A DNA stretch of 64,000 bases, from assembly GCF_000325665.1 (NCBI RefSeq), contig NC_019908.1:1798001-1862000 (forward strand), given 5' to 3'. The stretch comes from Brachyspira pilosicoli P43/6/78. GTDB taxonomy: Bacteria > Spirochaetota > Brachyspiria > Brachyspirales > Brachyspiraceae. Under the pieces are notes generated by a model. That model was not told where the DNA came from. It searched no databases and saw only the letters and a list, made by a program, of their open reading frames with translations. The translations under genes were made by a program, and so were the position numbers. This document shows, in pieces, positions 43,509 to 51,365 of the stretch (positions within the stretch are counted from its first letter, which is position 1; each line of letters opens with the position of its first letter).

Positions 43509-46500
43509 ATGAGAAGTTTTATTGAATTAATAGTAAAAAGACCTGTTTCCGTTTTTATGGGAATAGTGGCAGTTGTTATACTTGGTGTTGTAAGTTTATC
43601 TAGGCTTCCTGTAGACTTCTTGCCGGATATGGAACTTCCTTTTATTAGTATTAGAACTACTTATGATAATGCTGGTCCGGAAGAAGTAGAAAAATCTGTT
43701 TCAAGACTTATAGAATCTGCTGTTTCTTCTGTAAACAACATTAAAGAGGTAAGTTCTACTTCAGAGGAAGAGGATTCAAATGTATTTATAGAGTTTAACT
43801 GGGGAAGCGACTTGGCATCTGCTACTGCCGACATAAGAGAGGCTATAGACAGAATAAGAAAATCTTTGCCAGATGATGCTGAAAGCCCTGCTGTTTATAA
43901 ATTTTCTACTGATAATATTCCTGTTATGGAAATATCTTTCTACGGTACTGATAACTTATCTGCATTATACAATTTAGTTGATAATCAGATACTTACTTCT
44001 ATAGAGCAGGTTGGCGGTGTTGCTATGGCTGAGATTAGAGGAGGACTAAAAAGCCAAATTAAAGTTGATGTTGATATGAACAGACTTCAGGCTTATGGTC
44101 TTGATATTAACTCTATAGTAAGCACTTTAGCTATGGAAAACCAAAACATATCAGGCGGTGAAACTTATGAGGGTGTTTACAAATATACTTTAAGAACTAC
44201 TGGTGAGTTTAAAACCGTTGATGATATTGGTAATGTTGTAGTGGCATTAAAAGATAATAACACTCCTATAAGACTTAGAGAATTGGCTACTGTTTATGAG
44301 GGTTATGATGAAGACGGAGACGTTATAAAAGTTAATGGTACTCCTGCTGTTAACGTTTCTATAAACAAAGAATCTGGTGCTAATACAGTTGCGGTTTCTG
44401 ATGCTATTAAAAAAAGATTAGACAGCTTAAACTTACCAGGCGACATAAAATATGAAGTATTATTCAACAGTGCTGATAACGTTAATAATGCTATAAAAGG
44501 CGTACTTGATACTGCTTGGCAGGGCGGTTTATTTGCTGTTATTATTCTTATGATATATTTATGGAATGTTAGAACTGTACTTATAATAGCAATATCAATT
44601 CCTATGTCTATAATAGTAACATTTACTTTGATGTATTTCTTTGGTACAACATTAAATATTATCTCTCTTTCAGGACTTGTACTTGGTATTGGTATGATGG
44701 TAGATAACTCCATTGTTGTACTTGAAAATATATTCTACTACCGAAACAATGGTTATGGTAAATACTCTTCTGCAATAGACGGTACCTCTACTGTGGCACT
44801 TGCAATATCTGCTTCTACTCTTACAACAATAGCAGTATTCTTGCCTTTCTTATTTGTAGAAGGTCAAACTGGTCAGATGTTTAGAGACTTATGTATTACA
44901 GTTACAGTTTCTATGATAGCTTCTTTGGCTGTTGCTTTAACTATAGTACCTATGCTTGGTGCAAGATTAGTAACTACTAAAAAGTCTAAATTCTTCAATC
45001 GTTTTGAAGTATTTTTTGATAAACATTTCCACTCTAAAGTTAATTATGTATATGAAAAAATATTAACTTATTCTGTTAATCATAAAAACAGAGTATTAAT
45101 ACCTGTAATAAGCGTAGTATTTGCTGTTATAATAGTAGGGTTAATATTTATAGGTAAAGAAGGTTTCCCTCAATCTGATGAAGGTCAGTTAATGGCAACT
45201 ATACAAATGCCTATTGGTACAAGAAAAGAACAAACTGGCTCATTTATAGACAGAATGAGAAAAGATGTTGAAGAAGTTATTGGAAAAGATTTAAGCAGAA
45301 TACAGTCAAGAGCAAGGTCTGGTTCTGATGCAAATAAAGGACAAATAAGAGCTAAATTAATAGACAAATCTGATGGAAGAACTGTAGAAACAGAAGAATA
45401 TGTTGAAATGGTTAGAAAGAAATTAGCTGGATATCCTGCTACAATTAACGTTGATAGTGTAAGCAGTATGCGTGGAGGCGGAAGCAGTAGTTCAAGCGGT
45501 ATAGATATTGATATAGTTGGTGAAGATTTAACAAGAGCTAGAGAATTAGCTAATAATATAATAGCAGCTTTACAAGATGTACCTGGTCTTAGAGATGTTC
45601 GTTTGAAAAAAAGCGATTCTAGCCCTGAGCTTAATGTAACTATAAACAGAGACTTAGCTTCAAAAATGGGACTTAATATTAACACTGTTGCTAACTCTAT
45701 AAAAACAAGCTTCGGCGGTACTACTGCTACAAGAATGACTCCAGAAAACTCTGAAGTTACTGATATTGATGTTATAGTACAGCTTAATGAAAGAGACAGA
45801 ATAAATATAGACGATGTTAATAGAATGCTTATACCTACAGCTTCTGGAATGGTTCCTGTATCTGCAATTGCTAATGTTAATAAAGATTTTGCACCTACAG
45901 AAATAGAAAGAAAAAATGACAGCAGAATAACTTCAATTACCGCAGCAGGTTATGGAAGACCTATGAACCAAATAATGAATGATGTGCAAAAAGCTATTAA
46001 TGAAAAAGTATTTATGCCTGCTGGTTTTAGTATTGTTTATTCTGGTGATTATGAGGATATGCAAGAGGCATTCGGACAATTATTACAAGCTTTAATACTA
46101 GCTTTAGTATTAGTTTATGCTATTATGGCTAGCCAATTTGAATCTTATATAGCTCCTTTCGTTATTGCTCTTGCTATACCATTTGGTTTTGCTGGTTCAC
46201 TTTTATTACTTCTCATTACAGGACAGACTTTAAGTGTATACAGCGGAATTGGGGTTATAGTACTTATTGGTATTGTAGTTAATAATGGTATTGTACTTAT
46301 TGACTATATGAATCAGCTTATGCATGAGAAAAAAATTAATGGAGATGCTGCTGCTTTAATAGCTGGTCCTAGAAGATTAAGACCTGTACTTATGACTTCA
46401 CTTACTACAATACTTGGACTTCTTCCTATGGCTTTATCAAATGGTGAAGGTAATGAGATGTATCAGCCTTTATCTTTGGCAGTGCTTGGAGGATTAAGTG

Positions 46501-46649
46501 TTTCTACTTTGTTTACACTGGTTATAGTTCCTACTGTTTATGCTGCTATTAGAAACAGAATACCGCTTAAAGATTATGATGCTAAAGATTTGGCTAGTAT
46601 TGAAACTAATCCAAATGTTGATGATGCTTTGAGTACTCCTGGTAAATAA
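43509..46649 (+). CDS. RND efflux transporter (AcrB/HAE family inner-membrane pump)
   Basis: The 1046-residue pump has twelve membrane segments and two large periplasmic loops. Landmarks are VKRPVSVFMGIVAVVILGVVSL, DFLPDMELPFISI, LSGLVLGIGMMVDNSIVVLENI (proton-relay Asp pair in TM4), VFLPFLFVEG and VLIGIVVNNGIVLIDYMNQL. It exports drugs, bile-salt-like compounds or other amphiphiles by proton antiport. The third gene of the tolC-like/adaptor/pump operon, it ends at a clear terminator. No regulator gene is adjacent. Confidence 0.95.
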   Translation: MRSFIELIVKRPVSVFMGIVAVVILGVVSLSRLPVDFLPDMELPFISIRTTYDNAGPEEVEKSVSRLIESAVSSVNNIKEVSSTSEEEDSNVFIEFNWGSDLASATADIREAIDRIRKSLPDDAESPAVYKFSTDNIPVMEISFYGTDNLSALYNLVDNQILTSIEQVGGVAMAEIRGGLKSQIKVDVDMNRLQAYGLDINSIVSTLAMENQNISGGETYEGVYKYTLRTTGEFKTVDDIGNVVVALKDNNTPIRLRELATVYEGYDEDGDVIKVNGTPAVNVSINKESGANTVAVSDAIKKRLDSLNLPGDIKYEVLFNSADNVNNAIKGVLDTAWQGGLFAVIILMIYLWNVRTVLIIAISIPMSIIVTFTLMYFFGTTLNIISLSGLVLGIGMMVDNSIVVLENIFYYRNNGYGKYSSAIDGTSTVALAISASTLTTIAVFLPFLFVEGQTGQMFRDLCITVTVSMIASLAVALTIVPMLGARLVTTKKSKFFNRFEVFFDKHFHSKVNYVYEKILTYSVNHKNRVLIPVISVVFAVIIVGLIFIGKEGFPQSDEGQLMATIQMPIGTRKEQTGSFIDRMRKDVEEVIGKDLSRIQSRARSGSDANKGQIRAKLIDKSDGRTVETEEYVEMVRKKLAGYPATINVDSVSSMRGGGSSSSSGIDIDIVGEDLTRARELANNIIAALQDVPGLRDVRLKKSDSSPELNVTINRDLASKMGLNINTVANSIKTSFGGTTATRMTPENSEVTDIDVIVQLNERDRINIDDVNRMLIPTASGMVPVSAIANVNKDFAPTEIERKNDSRITSITAAGYGRPMNQIMNDVQKAINEKVFMPAGFSIVYSGDYEDMQEAFGQLLQALILALVLVYAIMASQFESYIAPFVIALAIPFGFAGSLLLLLITGQTLSVYSGIGVIVLIGIVVNNGIVLIDYMNQLMHEKKINGDAAALIAGPRRLRPVLMTSLTTILGLLPMALSNGEGNEMYQPLSLAVLGGLSVSTLFTLVIVPTVYAAIRNRIPLKDYDAKDLASIETNPNVDDALSTPGK

Positions 46650-46667
46650 TTGATAAAATAATATGAA

Positions 46668-46697
46668 AGGCTTGAGTTTTAATGCTTAAGCCTTTTT
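46668..46697 (+). terminator. Rho-independent terminator of the efflux operon
   Basis: AGGCTTGAG pairs with CTTAAGCCT around TTTTAATG, then TTTTTATTTTTT. The hairpin is almost the same as the one at 49730-49761. Confidence 0.85.
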
Positions 46698-46939
46698 ATT
46701 TTTTAAATAATTTATTATTTATTAATTGACTTTATTAATCTTTAATGTTAGTATTTTTATATATCAATAAGGTTATAATAATTATGTATAGCTTAAAAAA
46801 TGTATCTTCTTTTCACTTAATGATATTTTTATACAAATATCATTTTCCCCAGAAAAACATAAATCTTCAATAATTTTTTAACTAAAAAAATAATCAAATA
46901 CAATAAAATTAAAAAATATTAATAAAAAAGGATTTTCTT

Positions 46940-48493
46940 ATGGAAACAGAAAAAATTAAAAAAGAAGGAAAAATTTTAAAAATCTTGGACAAAATAGAGA
47001 AGGTTGGTAATTCTCTTCCAGACCCCACTACATTATTTGTAGTATTTGCATTATTAATGCTATTTATATCTCATATATGTTTTAAGTTAGGTATTTTTGT
47101 TGAATATGAAGTTTTTGATTCTGCAACTAGTTCATATATCACAAAAACAGTTAAAGCAGTAAGCCTTTTAACACCTGAAGGAATAAGACATATTTACACT
47201 TCTGCTATAAGCAATTTTACTAGCTTCTTTCCTCTAGGAGTAGTATTTGCTATAATGCTTGGTGTTGGAGTGGCAGATGGTACAGGATTTATGTCTGCAG
47301 TACTAAGAAAGCTTGTAAAAGTAACTCCTAAACAATTAGTTACAGCTTCAGTAGTATTTTTAGGAATAATGTCAAATATAGCTTCTTCTACAGGATATGT
47401 AGTTTTAGTTCCGCTTGGAGCTATAATATTTATGAGTTTTGGAAGACACCCTGTTGCTGGACTTGCTGCTGCTTTTGCTGGCGTTTCTGGTGGGTGGAAT
47501 GCTAATTTAATTATAGGTTCTAATGACCCTTTATTTGCAGGACTTTCTACAGAAGCTGCTAGATTATTAGACCCTTCTTATACTGTACAGCCTACAGGCA
47601 ACTGGTATTTTATGTTTGTGTCTACTTTCCTCATCACAATAATAGGAACAATAGTTACTGATAAAATCATAGAACCTAGACTTGGAAAATATCAGCCTGA
47701 TGAAAATTCTGTTGTTGCTGATATTGAAGCTAATGAAAAAAGAGGAATGCTATTTGCTATAATATCATTTATAATTTATGTAGCTATTATTCTTGCATTA
47801 GTACTTCCAAAAAATGGTATATTAAGAAACCCTGAAACTGGAGGAATACTTCAATCTCCTTTCATGAGCGGTATAATAATAATGATGATGTTTGCTTTTT
47901 TAATACCTGGATTATTTTATGGTATAGGTGCTGGTACTGTAAAATCTGATAAAGAGGTTGTAGCTTTAATGGTAAAAACTATATCTACTATATCTGGATT
48001 TTTAGTGTTGTTATTTTTTGCTGCTCAGTTTGTTGATTATTTTAATTATTCAAATGTTGGAATAATACTTTCTGTAACTGGTGCTAATTTCTTAAAATCA
48101 ATAGGTTTTGTTGGAATTCCTTTAATAGTTTCATTTATTATAGTAACAGCATTTATCAATATATTTATAGCTGTAGACTCTGCTAAATGGGCTATAATGG
48201 CTCCTATATTTGTTCCTATGTTTATGCAGCTTGGTTTATCTCCAGAGCTTACTCAGGTAGCATACAGAATAGGAGATTCTACTACAAACATAATTGCTCC
48301 TTTAATGCCTTTCTTCCCTTTAATAGTAGCATTCGTAAAAAAATATAATAAAGACAGCGGTGTAGGAACTGTTATTACTATGATGCTTCCTTATTCTATA
48401 GCATTTTTAATAGCTTGGATTATTCTTTTAGTAATATGGATGTTAATAGGTCTTCCTGTTGGTATAAATGCTCCTATACATTATGGAATGTAA
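46940..48493 (+). CDS. AbgT-family transporter (p-aminobenzoyl-glutamate type)
   Basis: The 517-residue membrane protein matches the AbgT family: KIEKVGNSLPDPTTLFVVFALLM at the N terminus, LTPEGIRHIYTSAISNFTSF, GVGVADGTGFMSAVLRKL, GGWNANLIIGSNDPLFAGLS and, at the C terminus, YRIGDSTTNIIAPLMPFFPL. Members import p-aminobenzoyl-glutamate or export sulfonamide-type drugs. The downstream M24 peptidase gene (25 bases away) suggests import of a peptide-like substrate and its cleavage. Confidence 0.93.
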   Translation: METEKIKKEGKILKILDKIEKVGNSLPDPTTLFVVFALLMLFISHICFKLGIFVEYEVFDSATSSYITKTVKAVSLLTPEGIRHIYTSAISNFTSFFPLGVVFAIMLGVGVADGTGFMSAVLRKLVKVTPKQLVTASVVFLGIMSNIASSTGYVVLVPLGAIIFMSFGRHPVAGLAAAFAGVSGGWNANLIIGSNDPLFAGLSTEAARLLDPSYTVQPTGNWYFMFVSTFLITIIGTIVTDKIIEPRLGKYQPDENSVVADIEANEKRGMLFAIISFIIYVAIILALVLPKNGILRNPETGGILQSPFMSGIIIMMMFAFLIPGLFYGIGAGTVKSDKEVVALMVKTISTISGFLVLLFFAAQFVDYFNYSNVGIILSVTGANFLKSIGFVGIPLIVSFIIVTAFINIFIAVDSAKWAIMAPIFVPMFMQLGLSPELTQVAYRIGDSTTNIIAPLMPFFPLIVAFVKKYNKDSGVGTVITMMLPYSIAFLIAWIILLVIWMLIGLPVGINAPIHYGM

Positions 48494-48518
48494 TTAAATA
48501 TTGAAATAGGATTGATAA

Positions 48519-49709
48519 ATGAAATCAAGAGAAAAAAATATAAAAAAAATTATGAGAGAGGAGAATATTGATGCTTTAATAGTATCTTCTCCAGAAAACT
48601 TTCATTATGTTACAGGAACAGCATCACATCAGCATGCAGTTTCAAGAATGCCTGCTGTATCTATGGCTCTTGTAAATAGTGATGATAATATTCAAACTGT
48701 AGCTATATGTATGGACTTTGAAAAAAAGGCTTTAGAAGATAGAGTGGACAATTGCAAAGTTGTTCAATATGATACTTGGGTTGGAGTTAAAACTTTTGAT
48801 AAACTTACAAGCAGTGAGGGTTCACTTGGAGCAAAAAACTTCAAAAGCTTTTCTGGTTCGCTTGATATTTTAATTAATTTAATAAAAGAGTATGGACTTG
48901 AAAATAAAACTATAGGCTTGGAATTGGATTTTATAAGTATTAATTATTTTAACTTATTAAAAGAAAAGCTTCCAAATATAATAATAAAAAATTCAAGTCC
49001 TTTATTTATAAAAGCAAGGTCTGTAAAAACAAAAGAAGAAATTGATATTATAAAAAAAATAGCAAATGTTGGTGCTTTAGCTATGCTTCATACAAGTAAA
49101 TTTGCTAAACCAGGTATTACAGAAAAAGAGCTTATGGATATTTACAGGCTCAATGTTATGGAAAGTAAAATATGTGTACCAAGCACATGGTCTGCTTTTT
49201 TAACAGGAGAAAATGCATCTGCTTTAGCAATATCAGGAAACACTATAGTAAAAGATACTGATATAATAAAATTTGACGGCGGAGTTAATGCTGAATGGGA
49301 TTTTTATACTACAGATATGTCTAGAGCTTGGGTAATGCCTAATGCCGATAAAGAGCTTTTTAAATTAAAAGACACATTATATGAATCAAGAACATTAATG
49401 ATAGAAAATATAAAACCAAATGTTCCTTTTTCTGAGATATTTAATATAGGTTTTGAGTATGTTAAGAGAAAATATCCTGGTTATGAAAGAGGACATATGG
49501 GACATAGCATTAGTATGGGGCCTCAAACTGCTGAAGCTCCTTTCGTATCTAAAAATGAAACTAGAGTGATAGAAGAGAATATGGTTTTATGTATAGAATC
49601 TCCTTGCTATATAGAAGGTATAGGAGGATACAACATAGAAGATATGATTGTTGTTACTAAAGATGGATGCGAAATTATTACTGATGCCGCTCCGCATTAT
49701 ATTGATTAA
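48519..49709 (+). CDS. M24 family metallopeptidase (Xaa-Pro aminopeptidase-like)
   Basis: The 396-residue protein has a creatinase/prolidase N-terminal domain (about 1-155) and a C-terminal pita-bread domain with the five expected metal ligands: Asp in IIKFDGGVNAEWDF and TTDMSRAW, His in RGHMGHSISMG, and Glu in VLCIESPCYIEGIGG and YNIEDMIVVT. Such enzymes cleave X-Pro or related bonds. The pair with AbgT upstream suggests processing of the imported compound. A terminator follows. Confidence 0.9.
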   Translation: MKSREKNIKKIMREENIDALIVSSPENFHYVTGTASHQHAVSRMPAVSMALVNSDDNIQTVAICMDFEKKALEDRVDNCKVVQYDTWVGVKTFDKLTSSEGSLGAKNFKSFSGSLDILINLIKEYGLENKTIGLELDFISINYFNLLKEKLPNIIIKNSSPLFIKARSVKTKEEIDIIKKIANVGALAMLHTSKFAKPGITEKELMDIYRLNVMESKICVPSTWSAFLTGENASALAISGNTIVKDTDIIKFDGGVNAEWDFYTTDMSRAWVMPNADKELFKLKDTLYESRTLMIENIKPNVPFSEIFNIGFEYVKRKYPGYERGHMGHSISMGPQTAEAPFVSKNETRVIEENMVLCIESPCYIEGIGGYNIEDMIVVTKDGCEIITDAAPHYID

Positions 49710-49729
49710 AAGTTGTTTTTAATATAAAG

Positions 49730-49761
49730 AGGCTTGAGTTTTTATGCTTGAGCCTTTTTTA
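49730..49761 (+). terminator. Rho-independent terminator after the AbgT/M24 pair
   Basis: AGGCTTGAG pairs with CTTGAGCCT (two G-U pairs) around TTTTTATG, followed by TTTTTT. It starts 21 bases past the M24 stop. Confidence 0.8.
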
Positions 49762-49979
49762 TTATCTTTATTTAACTTGTTCTAAAAATATATAAAAGTA
49801 ATAATAGTTTTTAACCTAATAAAAACTTGGGCGGGTGTTAATATTTCTAAACAGGCAATAAAAATAATTTAAATTAAAATTTTAAAACACGCTCTAAAAA
49901 ATAAAGGGCGGGGTATGTTATTAAAATTTAATTATAATAAAAAACTCAATTCTTTTAATGTTATATATTATTTTATTCA

Positions 49980-50636
49980 TTATGAATATATTTTATTTTT
50001 TATGCGTAAACTTGCTTCTATATGCATAATCCAATGCCTTGAAAATGGCATTTGTATTAAACCTCGAACATCTTTTTTACACCAATAATCAATAAGCCAA
50101 ATTGCATCTTTATCATTACTTACCACATTCAACAATTTTAACTTTTCTTTTCTTTTTTCTGGTATTTTCTTTTTTAATTCATCATAAGATAAACTATTAA
50201 TTATATTTTCACTGCTATTTTTTACATCAAAAATATAAGAATAAAGTTCATCTAAATTAAGCTGTCTTGAAAAGTCTTCTATCTGAGATTTCATAAGTTC
50301 ATTTCCTGTTGTAATTATAGGTGAATTGATACGTTTTTGATAATTACTAGAAAAAAAGATTTGCTCATTGTCTGCTATTAATGTATGTGCAACTATATCT
50401 TCAATACGAAAAATATGCCAAATTGAATATGCAATAGTTTTATTATGATATCCGTCTGAATTTATAAATGGAATTGCATCAAAATCTTTTCTACTTAATT
50501 CTTTATAAAATGATTTTAGAGTTTCTGTTAGCATATTTCTCAAATTAAATAATACAATAATACCTTCTTTATAGCTATCTTTCTTTTTGATTTTAGATTG
50601 TATTTCTTTATTTAATTGTGACCATGTATTATTCAT
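49980..50636 (-). CDS. DinB-like four-helix protein
   Basis: The 218-residue protein is probably a member of the DinB/YfiT-like superfamily of putative metal-dependent enzymes. It has a helical pattern with His in IAYSIWHIFRIEDIVAHTL (about 70-88) and in FSRHWIMHIEASLRI near the C terminus, positions that match the three-His metal site. The function of most members is unknown; some are thiol transferases. I chose ATG 50636 over an upstream TTG at 50642. The adjacent 49770-49970 region has no gene. Confidence 0.6.
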   Translation of the reverse strand: MNNTWSQLNKEIQSKIKKKDSYKEGIIVLFNLRNMLTETLKSFYKELSRKDFDAIPFINSDGYHNKTIAYSIWHIFRIEDIVAHTLIADNEQIFFSSNYQKRINSPIITTGNELMKSQIEDFSRQLNLDELYSYIFDVKNSSENIINSLSYDELKKKIPEKRKEKLKLLNVVSNDKDAIWLIDYWCKKDVRGLIQMPFSRHWIMHIEASLRIKNKIYS

Positions 50637-50796
50637 AATCAATTATACTCTAAAAATTTCTTCTTCAAATAGAGTATACTATAAACCTATAAACAAATCT
50701 ATATTATTTCACTTTTTTAGTATAACTATTAATCACTATCATTATAAATAATAAAATTAAAACACAAAAATATTATTTAAGTATTTAATCTACTCA

Positions 50797-50880
50797 ACGC
50801 ACGTTTAAAAATATTTATAAACATAATTTAAATAACAATTATAATCTTACTAATAAACAAATATATTTTTTAACGTGCGT
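50797..50880. repeat. 84-bp element with 18-base inverted ends
   Basis: ACGCACGTTTAAAAATAT (50797-50814) and ATATTTTTTAACGTGCGT (50863-50880) are inverted repeats matching at 17 of 18 positions, separated by 48 AT-rich bases. There is no T-run after the right arm and no obvious target duplication in the flanks. It could be a miniature mobile element, a protein-binding site or a structured RNA. The rest of the 50643-50967 gap shows nothing else. Confidence 0.6.
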
Positions 50881-50967
50881 GAAAATAAACTAAAATTATT
50901 TTAAAACTTTATTAATTAATCTTCTATGCTATAATATAAAAATACATATATTAGGAGTTATACAAAA

Positions 50968-51255
50968 ATGAAATTCGCTTATTTAATAATGGATAAAATA
51001 TTTGATTCTAAAAAAGATAAAGCTTCAATACATAATGGAGTCTCACAAATAATTGGTGTTTCTAATATAGAAGAAGCTATTGAAACAGCTAAAAACCTTC
51101 AAAAAGAAGGAATTGACTGCATAGAGCTTTGCGGAGGATTTGGAGAGGAAGGAGCTAAAAAAATAATAGAGGCCACTGAAAATAAAATAGCTGTTGGTTT
51201 TGTAATTCATCTTAAAGAGCAAGATGATATTTACAAAAGATTATTTTCTCATTAA
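50968..51255 (+). CDS. Small conserved hypothetical protein (DUF6506-like)
   Basis: The 95-residue soluble protein has the sequence pattern MKFAYLIMD, SIHNGVSQIIGVSNIEEAI, GIDCIELCGGFGEEGAKKII, which I recall as the DUF6506 family of uncharacterised small alpha/beta proteins in anaerobes. The Cys-Gly-Gly segment could be a small-molecule site, but that is inference. The ATG follows TAGGAGT. It is upstream of feoAB on the same strand, but feoAB has its own promoter. Confidence 0.75.
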   Translation: MKFAYLIMDKIFDSKKDKASIHNGVSQIIGVSNIEEAIETAKNLQKEGIDCIELCGGFGEEGAKKIIEATENKIAVGFVIHLKEQDDIYKRLFSH

Positions 51256-51290
51256 ATATTATTTATTAATACTTTTTATACAAACTTATA

Positions 51291-51318
51291 TTGACAATTT
51301 TTTTACATATGTTAGAAT
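51291..51318 (+). promoter_or_regulatory. Promoter for the FeoA-FeoB gene
   Basis: TTGACA, 16 bases, TAGAAT, 47 bases upstream of the ATG at 51366. I did not recognise a convincing Fur box overlapping it. Confidence 0.65.
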
Positions 51319-51365
51319 ATACTAACACTTTATTAGATTATTAAAATTAGTGAAAGGAGTTATTT

